Positions 47,979-58,847 are shown, counted from the first letter of the stretch. The stretch is 64,000 bases of DNA from Hufsiella arboris (GCF_009834875.1 NZ_WVHT01000010.1:1-64000), one strand, 5' to 3'. The notes: generated by a model not told the origin, from the sequence alone. Made by a program: numbers and translations.

Positions 47979-50447
47979 ATGGATGAATTGAACCCACCTG
48001 CAGCACCTGATGTAAATCCCGAATTAACAATCGATCAACTAGATGACGGTATTCAGCACGTAAATAACCCGATTGTCGGCTTAACAGCGATCGAAAAGAA
48101 ATACCTTACTAAAATTGTTGAATACTCTCAAAATAATAACAATTTCTATTTTTCTGATGGCGTAGCTAAAGTAGAAGTTAGAGTGGTAAGCGATGAAATA
48201 ATCAGGATCAGGCTCGCTCCGCACGGTGCTTTTTTGGAAGAATTCTCTTATGCAGTCCCCGAGAACACCAAGCGCGTCACCGTATTTTCATTTCGGGAAG
48301 ACGAGAAAAATTACCGCGTATCTACCAATACGGTAACCTGTATCATCGACAAAGAGACGTGCCTGATCTCGTTCGCCGATAACCAGGACGTGATAATTAA
48401 CCAGGATCAGGCTCCGATGCACTGGGAAGAAAACAGTGATTTTGGTGGTTATTACGTGTACGCTACAAAAAAGGCGAGCGCTGAGGAAAGCTTTTTTGGG
48501 CTGGGGGATAAAACTGCCAACTTCAATTTACGTGGAAAGCGCCTTGTCAACTGGAATTCGGATACCTATTCATTCGCTAAAGACCAGGATCCCTTATACC
48601 GGTCGATACCTTTTTACATAGGCCTTAGCGATGAAACCGCGTACGGCATTTTCTTCGACAATACATTTAAATCTTACTTTGATTTTGCTCATGAAGACAA
48701 CGGTAAAACGAGTTTCTGGGCAGACGGCGGGGAGCTGCAGTACTATTATATCCATGGTCCGAAAATGATGGACGTAGTTAAACGTTATCATTCGTTGACA
48801 GGTACACATCCAATGCCGCCGTTATGGGCCCTTGGATTTCACCAATGTCGCTGGAGCTACTATCCGGAAAGTAAAATAAAAGACCTGGCACGCAATTTTA
48901 GGGAACGCAAGATTCCTTGTGATGCCATTTACCTGGATATCGATTACATGGATGGCTACAGGTGTTTTACCTGGAATAAAAAATACTTCCCGGATCCTAA
49001 ACGAATGGTTAAGGAACTGGCAGACGACGGTTTTAGAACGGTCGTTATTATTGACCCGGGAATTAAAGTGGATGATAATTACTGGGTTTTCCGCGAAGGA
49101 AAGGAGAAGAAATATTTCTGCCGCCGCTGTGACGATTACTTTATGGAAGGCTATGTATGGCCCGGACGATGTCAGTTTCCGGATTTTACAAATCCTGAAG
49201 TTCGCGATTGGTGGGGAACATTGTTTGAAGGATTGGTTGACGCCGGTGTTGCGGGTGTATGGAACGATATGAATGAGCCGGCCGTTTTTGGTTCAGGAAC
49301 CTTCCCGGTTGATGTTCGCCATAACTTTGACGGCCATCGCGGATCACATCGTAAAGCGCACAACGTGTACGGCATGCAAATGGTTAGGGCGACCTATAAT
49401 GGCTTGAAAAAACTATATAAAAACAAACGGCCTTTCACAATAACACGCGCCGGTTATTCGGGAGTGCAGCGATATTCATCAGTTTGGACTGGTGACAATG
49501 TTGCTTCCTGGGAACACCTGAAGTTAGGAAGCGTTCAGTTGCAGCGTCTTTCCGTCTCAGGAATATCATTCTGCGGAACTGATATCGGCGGTTTCAGCGG
49601 CGAGCCCGATGCCGAGCTTTTTACACGTTGGATACAGTTCGGAGTGTTCTCGCCCTTCATGCGCGCACATTCGGCCGGAGACACCCGCGAACGCGAACCA
49701 TGGAGTTTTGGCGAGGTATACGAAGCGATAAACAGGAAATTTATCGAGCTGCGCTATCGCCTTCTTCCCTATATTTATTCTGCTTTCTGGGAGCATCACA
49801 AATACGGTTTTCCGATTTTACGTCCAGTAGTAATGCTTGAGCAGGAGGATAAAACCAATCATTACCGGGAAAATGAATTTACATTCGGCGACAAAATACT
49901 TGTAGCACCTGTTACTGAGCCAGGCATTCAGCAGATGGTTGTATATCTGCCGAAAGGAAAATGGTATGATTACTGGACACACGAACTGATTGAGGGTGGC
50001 CGGGAAATAACTGTTGCAACTCCGCTGGACAGTTTGCCAATCTTCGTAAAAGCGGGATCTGTAATTCCTGAATCACCGCTTATGCAATACGTCAACGAAT
50101 TTGAGGTTGATGAGTTTATGTTCCAGGTTTATTACTCTGATTACGAAGTCAGGTCTTTTTATTACGAGGACCATGGCGATACGTTTGCATACGAGCAGGA
50201 TATCTACATGGAAAAGAAATTCCTTGTCAATGGAGACGCTACCTCAATGACCATCAAGCAATCTATCGAAGGTCTGTTCACGCCAAGATATGAAACTTAT
50301 GATTTGAAAATCATCAGTCTTCCTTTTACGCCTTCTCGCGTGATAATTGACAACCGCGATTATACAGGGTCATTGGAAGTTGACGACTTGCATCGTATTC
50401 GGATTCAGGCGAGTAAAAATTTCAGGAATATTCAGATATTGGCTTAA
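47979..50447 (+). CDS. alpha-glucosidase, glycoside hydrolase family 31
   Basis: An 822-residue retaining GH31 enzyme, probably cytoplasmic since there is no signal peptide. After a polar lead (about 1-40) comes the N-terminal galactose-mutarotase-like domain, then the TIM barrel with nucleophile Asp430 in GVWNDMNEPAVFGS and acid/base Asp506 in WTGDNVASW, then a C-terminal DUF5110-like beta domain. PPLWALGFHQCRWSYYPE is typical of GH31 alpha-glucosidases. It would release glucose from malto-oligosaccharides. The ATG at 47979 is preferred over TTG at 47973. It is followed after 66 bp by glgB, so the pair points to alpha-glucan or glycogen turnover. A possible regulator palindrome lies upstream. 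Confidence 0.94.
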   Translation: MDELNPPAAPDVNPELTIDQLDDGIQHVNNPIVGLTAIEKKYLTKIVEYSQNNNNFYFSDGVAKVEVRVVSDEIIRIRLAPHGAFLEEFSYAVPENTKRVTVFSFREDEKNYRVSTNTVTCIIDKETCLISFADNQDVIINQDQAPMHWEENSDFGGYYVYATKKASAEESFFGLGDKTANFNLRGKRLVNWNSDTYSFAKDQDPLYRSIPFYIGLSDETAYGIFFDNTFKSYFDFAHEDNGKTSFWADGGELQYYYIHGPKMMDVVKRYHSLTGTHPMPPLWALGFHQCRWSYYPESKIKDLARNFRERKIPCDAIYLDIDYMDGYRCFTWNKKYFPDPKRMVKELADDGFRTVVIIDPGIKVDDNYWVFREGKEKKYFCRRCDDYFMEGYVWPGRCQFPDFTNPEVRDWWGTLFEGLVDAGVAGVWNDMNEPAVFGSGTFPVDVRHNFDGHRGSHRKAHNVYGMQMVRATYNGLKKLYKNKRPFTITRAGYSGVQRYSSVWTGDNVASWEHLKLGSVQLQRLSVSGISFCGTDIGGFSGEPDAELFTRWIQFGVFSPFMRAHSAGDTREREPWSFGEVYEAINRKFIELRYRLLPYIYSAFWEHHKYGFPILRPVVMLEQEDKTNHYRENEFTFGDKILVAPVTEPGIQQMVVYLPKGKWYDYWTHELIEGGREITVATPLDSLPIFVKAGSVIPESPLMQYVNEFEVDEFMFQVYYSDYEVRSFYYEDHGDTFAYEQDIYMEKKFLVNGDATSMTIKQSIEGLFTPRYETYDLKIISLPFTPSRVIIDNRDYTGSLEVDDLHRIRIQASKNFRNIQILA

Positions 50448-50513
50448 AATATGGTTACCGACAAACATTTTACGGTAAAACACTATTCCATTAATAGCCA
50501 GTAAAACCTCTAA

Positions 50514-52454
50514 ATGAACCTTAAAAAAAACCAGGCTGTAAAGGCCTCCAAACCTGTTGAGCCGGTTTCACGCTTCAGCGATTTTGATGTCGACTTGTTT
50601 AAAAGCGGCAAGCATTTTAAACTTTATGAAAAGTTTGGATCGCATGTAATTGCGCATGAAGGTGTAACGGGTACGTATTTTGCCGTATGGGCGCCCAATG
50701 CGAAAATCGTTTCCGTGATGGGCAATTTCAACGGTTGGAATAAGGCTGAACACCAGTTATTTGTCCGTTGGGATGGATCGGGTATTTGGGAAGGGTTCGT
50801 GCCGAATGTAGGAAACGGCGAAGTTTATAAATATTATATTACTTCCTTTGATGGCACTGGCCACGAAAAAGGTGATCCTTTCGCTTTGAAGTGGGAGGAG
50901 GCTCCTGCTACTGCATCAATTGTTTGGGATACATGGTATGAGTGGAAGGATAAAGAATGGATGGACACGCGTTATGAAGTTAACGCGCTGAACAAGCCTT
51001 TTTCCGTTTATGAGGTGCATTTTGGTTCTTGGGCACGTAGTCCTGAATCGCCTGACCAGTTTTTTAGTTATCGCTTAATGGCGGATAAACTCGTTCCGTA
51101 TGTAAAGGAAATGGGTTTTACACACGTCGAATTTCTGCCATTAATGGAACATCCGTATTACCCTTCCTGGGGTTACCAGATAACAGGGTATTTTGCGGCA
51201 TCTGCCCGTTACGGTAGTCCGCAGGATCTGATGTACCTCATTGAACAGTTCCATTTAAACGGTATCGGCGTAATTATGGACTGGGTGCCGTCGCATTTTC
51301 CTGGAGACGCGCACGGCTTGTATAACTTTGATGGTACACATCTTTATGAACATGCTGATGTTCGTAAGGGATTCCACCCCGATTGGAAATCATATATCTT
51401 TAATTACGGACGCAGCGAAGTGCGGTCTTTTCTTATCAGCAATGCACTTTTCTGGCTGGATCGTTATCATACTGACGGTTTGAGGGTAGATGCCGTGGCT
51501 TCCATGTTATATCTCGACTACTCGCGTAAAGAAGGGGAGTGGATACCTAACGAATATGGAGGACGTGAAAACCTGGAAGCAATAAGCTTTTTGAAGGAGT
51601 TGAATATAGCCGTTTATGGTAATTTCCCTGATGTGCAGACTATTGCCGAAGAGTCGACGGCATGGGGAGGGGTAAGCAAACCAACGTTCCAGAGCGGGTT
51701 GGGCTTTGGCATGAAGTGGATGATGGGTTGGATGAATGATACCCTGGACTATTTCAGCGAAGATCCGCTGCACCGGAAATACCATCACCGCAGCATTACT
51801 TTCAGTACCGTTTACGCGTTTACAGAAAATTTCATGCTCCCTTTGTCCCATGACGAAGTGGTGCATGGGAAAAAATCACTTCTTTATAAAATGCCAGGGG
51901 ATGAATGGCAACAGTACGCCAATTTAAGGTTGCTGTTTAGCTACATGTTCACCCATCCCGGAACAAAGTTGCTTTTTATGGGCGATGAATTCGGGCAGAG
52001 CAGTGAATGGAATTTCTCCAATTCTCTCGACTGGCATTTGCTTGAATTTGAGCCGCACCTTGGAATCCAGGAACTGGTAAAAGGGTTAAATAAATTGTAT
52101 CGTACAGAGCCCGCCTTATACGAGCGGTCATTTTCTGCAGATGGCTTTGAATGGCTTGATGTAAATGACGCTGAAAATTCTGTCCTGGTTTACGCGAGGA
52201 AAGGTAACGAAGAGTCGGACGAACTGGTTATTGTTTTAAACATGACGCCTGTTGTGAGGGCTGACTATCGCTTTGGCTTGCCATCAGGTGGAAACTGGAA
52301 GGTGATTTTTAACAGCGATGATAAGAAATATTACGGCAGTGGGGCCGATCTGAAAGAATCGTCGGCTGCCGACAGTATTCCCTGGATGAATAAGGTTCAT
52401 TCCATGACAGTTAATTTGCCGCCTTTGGGAGGGATTATATTAAAAAAGGCCTGA
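50514..52454 (+). CDS. glgB: 1,4-alpha-glucan branching enzyme
   Basis: A 646-residue GH13 enzyme that makes alpha-1,6 branches in glycogen. An N-terminal CBM48 domain (about 40-125, GTYFAVWAPNAKIVSVMGNF in outline) precedes the barrel with GVIMDWVPSHF, nucleophile Asp326 in GLRVDAVASMLYLDYSR, acid/base Glu379 in TIAEESTAWGG and LPLSHDEVVHG. The all-beta C-terminal domain is complete. No glgA, glgC or glgP lies in the window. It converges with the truncated haemoglobin gene, 9 bp apart. Confidence 0.96.
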   Translation: MNLKKNQAVKASKPVEPVSRFSDFDVDLFKSGKHFKLYEKFGSHVIAHEGVTGTYFAVWAPNAKIVSVMGNFNGWNKAEHQLFVRWDGSGIWEGFVPNVGNGEVYKYYITSFDGTGHEKGDPFALKWEEAPATASIVWDTWYEWKDKEWMDTRYEVNALNKPFSVYEVHFGSWARSPESPDQFFSYRLMADKLVPYVKEMGFTHVEFLPLMEHPYYPSWGYQITGYFAASARYGSPQDLMYLIEQFHLNGIGVIMDWVPSHFPGDAHGLYNFDGTHLYEHADVRKGFHPDWKSYIFNYGRSEVRSFLISNALFWLDRYHTDGLRVDAVASMLYLDYSRKEGEWIPNEYGGRENLEAISFLKELNIAVYGNFPDVQTIAEESTAWGGVSKPTFQSGLGFGMKWMMGWMNDTLDYFSEDPLHRKYHHRSITFSTVYAFTENFMLPLSHDEVVHGKKSLLYKMPGDEWQQYANLRLLFSYMFTHPGTKLLFMGDEFGQSSEWNFSNSLDWHLLEFEPHLGIQELVKGLNKLYRTEPALYERSFSADGFEWLDVNDAENSVLVYARKGNEESDELVIVLNMTPVVRADYRFGLPSGGNWKVIFNSDDKKYYGSGADLKESSAADSIPWMNKVHSMTVNLPPLGGIILKKA

Positions 52455-52463
52455 GTTCACGAA

Positions 52464-52859
52464 TCAAAGTATGAACCCGGGGTTTTCGCTGGCCTTTATC
52501 TTGATCTTCATTAACACCTCCATAGATTCGACCTTCGCTTTTGCTTCATTTACTTTTGGACCGGAAAAAAGCTCATCAAGTGTCATGAAAAACAATTCTT
52601 TCCATCGTGAGAAATGGCTATCGGTAAGTGGGACGCGCCGGTTCAGCTCAATATGCGTACGTACTGGATTGCCTTTGTAACCTGTTTTGGCAAATAGAAG
52701 CGTTTCCCAAAAATTGTACATTATGGGAATGTGAGTATCCCAGTTGAAATTTTCGGCCTTATTGAAAACAGGGCCTAGTGTTTCATCCGCCTGAACCTTT
52801 GTATAAAAGGAATCGATTAGGATTTTTATGTCTTCGATTGTCTTTAGGTCATGCTTCAT
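52464..52859 (-). CDS. group III truncated haemoglobin
   Basis: A 131-residue globin of the 2-over-2 fold, group III. IKILIDSFYTKVQADETLGPVF (outline) covers helices A-B, YNFWETLLFAKTGYKGNP the E-helix region, and HIELNRRVPLTDSHFSRWKELF the F-helix region. The His that ligates haem on the proximal side lies in the LTDSHFSRW segment. Group III globins bind O2 or NO; their role is poorly known. The start is ATG 52859, and the TTG at 52862 is not needed. It lies 11 bp after the CPBP protease gene, so the two are probably one operon. Confidence 0.88.
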   Translation of the reverse strand: MKHDLKTIEDIKILIDSFYTKVQADETLGPVFNKAENFNWDTHIPIMYNFWETLLFAKTGYKGNPVRTHIELNRRVPLTDSHFSRWKELFFMTLDELFSGPKVNEAKAKVESMEVLMKIKIKASENPGFIL

Positions 52860-52870
52860 CAATGAGTGCT

Positions 52871-53584
52871 TTAATGTTTTGCCACCATTCCAAATGATAA
52901 AATGGCGCCGATCAGGTTCAGCAGCGAGTGAGTGAGTATTGAAAGCCGCAGGTCGCGGGTTTTAACGACAAGATAGATCATTGGTAACAGTGCCAGAAAC
53001 AACGTCAGGTAAATATAGGGCTGCCAGAAATGGTAAAGCGAAAAAAGTAAACAGTTTACCAGGAAAGCATATTTTCCAAAACCTTGCATCCGCGGGAGCA
53101 GATAGCCTCGGAAATATAATTCTTCGATATAGGGTGCCATAAAGCCGTTCAGCACTAAATTAAATATCAGCGTAACAACGATCTTATCATGAGAGTAGCC
53201 GTGGAAATCCTGGACCGTATACCATGAAGGAAGCCAGTTTGAAAGTTTGGCGGTAATCAGATTGCTTACACGCTGAGTTATTCCCCAAATAATAAAAGCG
53301 AAAATCACCAGTCCTGAAGAATATAAAATCAATCTCACTAACGGCAGCTTTTCTTTAAAACCATTGAGGTCGGATATATGGGATTTTTCTTCTAACCGCT
53401 TTGCCGCCCGCATATGAAAAAACAGGATTGGAACGGCGACCACGATAATGGATAACAGCATTCCAAATTGAGGCGGAAACCCGTACTTAATCGCGAGCGG
53501 GGCAAAAATGACAAACCCGGCAGTGATCAGTAAGCCGGGATACAAATGGTAGATGATAGCTTTAAAGTTTTCTAACTGTTTCAT
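52871..53584 (-). CDS. CPBP-family intramembrane metalloprotease
   Basis: A 237-residue protein with about seven membrane segments and the Abi/CPBP motifs: EExxxR as E154-E155-LYFR159, a second His in YHFWQP (H185) and HSLLN (H219, N223). The family includes Rce1-type CaaX proteases and bacterial Abi proteins linked to bacteriocin self-immunity. No bacteriocin gene is nearby. It is co-directional with the globin gene and the DUF3050 gene. Confidence 0.88.
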   Translation of the reverse strand: MKQLENFKAIIYHLYPGLLITAGFVIFAPLAIKYGFPPQFGMLLSIIVVAVPILFFHMRAAKRLEEKSHISDLNGFKEKLPLVRLILYSSGLVIFAFIIWGITQRVSNLITAKLSNWLPSWYTVQDFHGYSHDKIVVTLIFNLVLNGFMAPYIEELYFRGYLLPRMQGFGKYAFLVNCLLFSLYHFWQPYIYLTLFLALLPMIYLVVKTRDLRLSILTHSLLNLIGAILSFGMVAKH

Positions 53585-53654
53585 TTAACTTGTTTATCGT
53601 CAGTTGGTTACTAAATCTACAACTTCTCTCACAAGTCTTCAGCGGTTTGAAAAA

Positions 53655-54440
53655 TTAATTTGCTATCGACTCCTGGCAAACGGAATGATAAATGGCATTC
53701 CAGAGTTCAATCCGGGCCTGCAGGGATTCTTTTACATACTTTATAGCCTCGTTCCATTTATTTCCGTCCTGACCGCAGAGTTTTTCGGTCATCCGGTAAC
53801 CAAGATGTGAGTGATGGTCGCCGTCAACTTCGATATGACGATGCAGGTAGTAATTTAAAATATTAACGTCGTCCGACTGCCGGCTTAGCTTATTTACAAA
53901 TGATATGAACATACCCGGAATCAGGTCTTCACGTCCGAAAGTGAAAGCAGCAGCTTGTATATGAACTTTTTTAGTTGAAATGATTTCAAAGGTCTTATTA
54001 ACGAAAGCCGCCGTGTGTTCCGGAACTAAGCAAGCTGTAAGAGCTTCCGCTACGGATTGTCCATTTTTCAGACTATCGATAAACTGGTTAATTGTGTTTA
54101 CTGATGCGCCGGCCTGTTCCATCGCCTTGATATAAAGTTCGAAATGACTGCTTCGGTTTCCTTCCTCATCGATATCGCTTTCCTCCCCTGCAACTATCTC
54201 GTTGATCAGGTAACGGGTTTCAGCATCACCGACCGGTATCCAGGGAACATTAACGCAGGTAAGTTCTCGTTGTAACGTTTTCAATAGCGACATGAAATCC
54301 CAAACAGCAAAAATGTGATGCTCCATGAAAATCTGCAGATCCGCCACCGTTTTTATCGATGAATAAACCGGGTGATTAATTAGCTGCTGTCTTAATGGTT
54401 CAATCTCGTGTTTAAGTCTGCTGATATGTTCTGACGTCAT
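53655..54440 (-). CDS. DUF3050 family protein
   Basis: A 261-residue helical protein matching DUF3050: [62 protein letters not shown] and [19 protein letters not shown]. Many His and acidic pairs (HH, EVDGDHH) suggest a di-iron or haem-oxygenase-like fold. It has no known function. The frame is open to a TTG at 54461, but ATG 54440 (MTSEHISRL) is preferred. It lies 70 bp upstream of the CPBP gene on the same strand. Confidence 0.85.
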   Translation of the reverse strand: MTSEHISRLKHEIEPLRQQLINHPVYSSIKTVADLQIFMEHHIFAVWDFMSLLKTLQRELTCVNVPWIPVGDAETRYLINEIVAGEESDIDEEGNRSSHFELYIKAMEQAGASVNTINQFIDSLKNGQSVAEALTACLVPEHTAAFVNKTFEIISTKKVHIQAAAFTFGREDLIPGMFISFVNKLSRQSDDVNILNYYLHRHIEVDGDHHSHLGYRMTEKLCGQDGNKWNEAIKYVKESLQARIELWNAIYHSVCQESIAN

Positions 54441-54528
54441 TTCCTTGCAATTATCCTGCAAAAATAAAGCACTCGTGGCATTACGTAAGGAAGATTTCGG
54501 TCATATTTATGTAGCAAACAATCTGCCG

Positions 54529-55674
54529 TCAGGCTTTGGTGAGCAGGTTTAGAAATGTCCTGTCAAGCTTGTGCCCGTACCAGTTTTCGTAATCTACATC
54601 GCTTCTTCCCGAATCCAATACCCCAAAATCGCCGATAAAATTCCATATTGCGAAACCGATTTTATTCTTAGACAGAATATCAGTTACGTCACTGAACCAG
54701 GCAATGAAAACATCATGTGGTGTTTTATTCCAGCACCCGCATTCACCGCAATGTACGCCGACGCCCTGCTTCGAAAGATTAATCCATGGCTGATAATATT
54801 CTTCCAGCATCTGTCGGCTTAAGTATTTGTCGCCCACTTGTCCCGGCCATTTGGGCAACGGCAGGTTGTCAATATCTTTATTCGCCCAGGGCGCTTTATA
54901 GTGTGATATTGCGTGAGGGTAATATCCCCTGCAGCTTTGCGCGATATTCAGATCGACGATTTCCGGAATTACTGAGTTACCTACATTATTCCCGTCTGCT
55001 ATCACCAGGTGCTTTGGATTTTCTTTTCTGATAGCCTCTGCAGCTGCTTTGGCAACTTTTCGGTATATGTCGCCAGGTACTGCACTCTGCTTTGAATGCT
55101 GATCGTTCATATCTTCGCGCATGCTTGGTTCATTCAGTAAATCAAAACTTATCTTCTTATCTGAGACGTTCTTGAATCGCTTTGCCCACATTGTCCAGTG
55201 ATAGTAAAAGGCTTTCTGAGCTTCTTCGTCTGTCCACAGGTTATAAGGCTCATGGAAGCCTGCGTTAATGCAATATCCGGGTGCACGATGAAGATTCAGG
55301 CTTACATGCATACCGTATTTTTGAGCCGTGGTAACCAGTTCGCTTATCTGGTCGACAACTTGTTCATCAATATGGTAAACCTCTTCGGCGGTAATGTTCC
55401 TGCTGCGGTCAAATTTCAAATAGCAGGGATAAGCAATTGGTATACGAACAAAATCAAATCCCCAATCCTGCATCCATTTTAAGTGTTCTGCGGTAGTTTT
55501 TTGTTTTCCTGAGGGCACGTTAGGGGAGAAGTAATCCAGCAGGTTAAACCCTTTCCATGCAGGCAGCGGATTTTGCGGAGGAAGCAAAAAATTCTCTGTT
55601 CCGTATGTTAGTTCGGATAAGCCTGCGGCAAGCGAAACCAAGCCTGCTGTTTTAATAAAGTTTCTGCGTTGCAT
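54529..55674 (-). CDS. secreted glycoside hydrolase family 5 (endoglucanase-like)
   Basis: A 381-residue GH5 enzyme, probably exported by the Tat pathway: the N-terminus MQRRNFIKTAGLVSLAAGLS has twin Arg. The TIM barrel includes DFVRIPIAYP, LHRAPGYC, acid/base Glu182 in DLLNEPS and nucleophile Glu311 in HCGECGC. It is expected to cut beta-1,4-glucans or related beta-linked polysaccharides; the substrate is not certain. It lacks a carbohydrate-binding module and a T9SS tail. It is a single-gene unit. A TTGG-N5-CCAA palindrome lies shortly upstream (about 55700-55713). Confidence 0.9.
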   Translation of the reverse strand: MQRRNFIKTAGLVSLAAGLSELTYGTENFLLPPQNPLPAWKGFNLLDYFSPNVPSGKQKTTAEHLKWMQDWGFDFVRIPIAYPCYLKFDRSRNITAEEVYHIDEQVVDQISELVTTAQKYGMHVSLNLHRAPGYCINAGFHEPYNLWTDEEAQKAFYYHWTMWAKRFKNVSDKKISFDLLNEPSMREDMNDQHSKQSAVPGDIYRKVAKAAAEAIRKENPKHLVIADGNNVGNSVIPEIVDLNIAQSCRGYYPHAISHYKAPWANKDIDNLPLPKWPGQVGDKYLSRQMLEEYYQPWINLSKQGVGVHCGECGCWNKTPHDVFIAWFSDVTDILSKNKIGFAIWNFIGDFGVLDSGRSDVDYENWYGHKLDRTFLNLLTKA

Positions 55675-55985
55675 AACATCGTATTGGTTTAGAATGATTG
55701 GTTAAGCCAATTTACTCAGGAAATGGTTATGCCTGCAATACGATTTTATCAGAACATGCGAAGATTCAAAGAAAAGATAAACAAAAAAACCTTACCGCAA
55801 GGCAAGGTCTTTATGTTTGAACGCTGATTATAAACCTGATTGAAATGGATACCGGCATGTGGCTAATGCCTGTGCAGTATGAATGAAAAGCAGGGCTACA
55901 TTTGATAGTAAATTAAACTTATATTTCCATAAGCCTCACTGATCCATTAGTCGTTTATAATTACTCACGTTTGTTAATTGTTAAA
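55675..55985. other. intergenic region between gapA and the GH5 gene
   Basis: About 311 bases without a gene. It holds the gapA-side terminator (55782-55808) and a short TTGG-N5-CCAA inverted repeat near 55703. Nothing else is recognised. Confidence 0.5.
55782..55808 (-). terminator. intrinsic terminator of the pfkA-BadF-gapA operon
   Basis: On the minus strand, stem ACCTTGCC / GGTAAGGT (one G-U pair) with loop TTGC followed by seven T's. It lies about 180 bp after the gapA stop. Confidence 0.75.
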
Positions 55986-56987
<1,002 letters not shown>

Positions 56988-57836
56988 TTAATTTTTATTG
57001 ATGTAATAATTTAAAACGTTGTTAATAGGTGCTTTTAATACCGTTGAAACCTGAAGTCCATGCTTTTGCGCGGTGTCCTTCAGCAGATTTTCAAAAGTAA
57101 AAGCTACTGTTCCTGCAAAATGTATTTTTTCGCCCGGGTGCTTTTCACTTAATGGAACAATACATTTGTTCAGAAAAGAGTTAAAGCCCTCTGTGACAAT
57201 CTGTCTTACATACTTATTGTCTTTGTTATCTCTCAGGAAGCCTGAAAAAGAGCTCAAAAATAACACAGGCTGAGGATTTCGGTACACTTTTTCTAAAATT
57301 TGCTTGCGGTCAAGCCCATATTTTTGATGAAATTTCTCCCGGAAGTCCATTGGCATGGTTTGAGTCAGAAAATTCTTAAGCAATTTACGTCCTAACCAGT
57401 TCGACGAACCCTCATCACTAAGCACAAAACCCAGGCCGTAGTTGTTTTTTTCTATCTTTTTTCCGTCATAATATGCAGCATTTGAGCCACTGCCGATAAT
57501 GCCTACAATGCCGGTAGTGTCTCCGCAAGTTGCCAGCGCAGCGGCTTTCAGGTCATGCTGAATGCTCACTTTGGCGTTTCTGAAAAACGTTTTTAACGCA
57601 TTGGCGATTACCTGTCTGCGCTCTTTGGATGATGCGCCTGCACCAAAAAAATAGATTCTTTTGATACGCTCTGCATGTGTTATCAGCTCGTTGGTTTTAT
57701 TCATTAAACTGATAATTAGCTGCTCGTTGTCGAAATAAGGATTAATGCCAACTGTTCTGAATTCAGAAACAAGCTTGCCTCTGTCAGCCAGTTCCCAGGT
57801 TGCATATCTAGATCCGCTATAAACAACCGCTATCAT
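56988..57836 (-). CDS. BadF/GlcNAc-kinase-like protein with lost phosphate-1 motif (probable pseudokinase)
   Basis: A 282-residue ASKHA-fold protein. It aligns without gaps over the first 150 residues with the BadF-family protein at 60689. There residues 6-13 read DGGSTKTN; here they read YSGSRYAT, so the Asp, the Thr and the Lys of the phosphate-1 loop are gone. Kept are HD (94-95, where the catalytic Asp is expected), the phosphate-2 loop GIIGSGSN (112-119) and DEGSS. Normal ATP-dependent sugar phosphorylation is therefore doubtful, and sugar or nucleotide sensing is possible. Its ATG overlaps the pfkA stop by one base (TGATG) and gapA follows 6 bp later, so it is embedded in a glycolytic operon. 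Confidence 0.85.
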   Translation of the reverse strand: MIAVVYSGSRYATWELADRGKLVSEFRTVGINPYFDNEQLIISLMNKTNELITHAERIKRIYFFGAGASSKERRQVIANALKTFFRNAKVSIQHDLKAAALATCGDTTGIVGIIGSGSNAAYYDGKKIEKNNYGLGFVLSDEGSSNWLGRKLLKNFLTQTMPMDFREKFHQKYGLDRKQILEKVYRNPQPVLFLSSFSGFLRDNKDNKYVRQIVTEGFNSFLNKCIVPLSEKHPGEKIHFAGTVAFTFENLLKDTAQKHGLQVSTVLKAPINNVLNYYINKN

Positions 57837-58822
57837 CAAATAGTAAGCACATGTGACATTTCAAGCAGGTCTTCTTCCAGCTTGAATTCACTGTGATTAA
57901 TAGCAATTTCGAGGTTTGTTAATACGATTTCGTTGCCCTTCAGGCCAGTCATTTTCCTGGTTTCACCAACCAGAAGTGCGTTAACAGCCGCGTAGCCCAT
58001 ACGGCTCGCCAGTACTCTGTCAAAACTGGTTGGACTGCCCCCGCGTTGCAGGTGTCCGAGAATGGTTACTTTAATATCAAAGCTGTCGCCTAATTTTTCT
58101 TTAACGTGTTTGGCTACGTTATAAGCGCCGCCGTTCTTATCGCCTTCAGCGATAATAACAATACTGGAAGTTTTATTACAATCAACACCCTGCTCAAGTT
58201 TACCGATCAGGTCGTCGATGCCGGTATCTTTTTCCGGTAGCAATACTGCCTCCGCGCCTCCGGCGATTCCGGCTTGTAAAGCAATACAGCCCGAATCGCG
58301 CCCCATCACTTCAACGAAGAACAGGCGGTCATGCGAAGCCGCCGTATCACGGATTTTATCAATCGCTTCAATTACCGTATTATTCGCGGTATCATAACCG
58401 ATCGTATAATCAGTGCCGGATAGGTCGTTGTCTATCGTTCCTGGTATTCCGATAACCGGAATATTGTATTCTTTTGATAATAGCTCGGCTCCTGTGAATG
58501 TACCGTCGCCGCCAATGGCAACAAGTGCATCGATGCCCTTTTCTTTTAAGTTTTCGTAAGCAAGCTTCCGTCCCTCAGGCGTGCGGAACTCCATACAGCG
58601 CGCGGTTTTTAAAACCGTTCCGCCTTTCTGGATAATATTGCAAACTGAACGGGCACCCATATCAATAAAGTTCTTTTCCATCATGCCTTGGTAACCCTGC
58701 ATGATGCCCACCATTTCCTTGCCCATGTAAATACCGGTACGAACAACGGCCCTTATGGCAGCATTCATTCCCGGAGCGTCGCCCCCCGATGTATAAACTC
58801 CTATTTTTTTTATGGCTGTCAC
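57836..58822 (-). CDS. pfkA: 6-phosphofructokinase
   Basis: A 328-residue ATP-dependent phosphofructokinase, which turns fructose-6-phosphate into fructose-1,6-bisphosphate. Motifs: IGVYTSGGDAPGMNAAIRAVV at the N-terminus (outline), GGDGTFTGAELL (ATP/Mg), PGTIDNDLSGTDYTIGYDTA (catalytic Asp in TIDND), EVMGRDSGCIAL and LGHLQRGGSPTSFDR. Start: the frame is open to an ATG at 58903, but that ATG is upstream of the probable -7 box (58848-58855). The GTG at 58822 (VTAIKKIGVYTSGG) gives the standard family length. It is the first gene of pfkA-BadF-gapA. Confidence 0.94.
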   Translation of the reverse strand: MTAIKKIGVYTSGGDAPGMNAAIRAVVRTGIYMGKEMVGIMQGYQGMMEKNFIDMGARSVCNIIQKGGTVLKTARCMEFRTPEGRKLAYENLKEKGIDALVAIGGDGTFTGAELLSKEYNIPVIGIPGTIDNDLSGTDYTIGYDTANNTVIEAIDKIRDTAASHDRLFFVEVMGRDSGCIALQAGIAGGAEAVLLPEKDTGIDDLIGKLEQGVDCNKTSSIVIIAEGDKNGGAYNVAKHVKEKLGDSFDIKVTILGHLQRGGSPTSFDRVLASRMGYAAVNALLVGETRKMTGLKGNEIVLTNLEIAINHSEFKLEEDLLEMSHVLTI

Positions 58823-58847
58823 GTGTGTTTGAGGTTTATTTAGACTA

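Noticed and set aside
52871-53584. CPBP protease as evidence of a bacteriocin or phage-defence locus
   Set aside because: No bacteriocin precursor, toxin or defence gene is adjacent; the neighbours are a globin and a DUF3050 gene.
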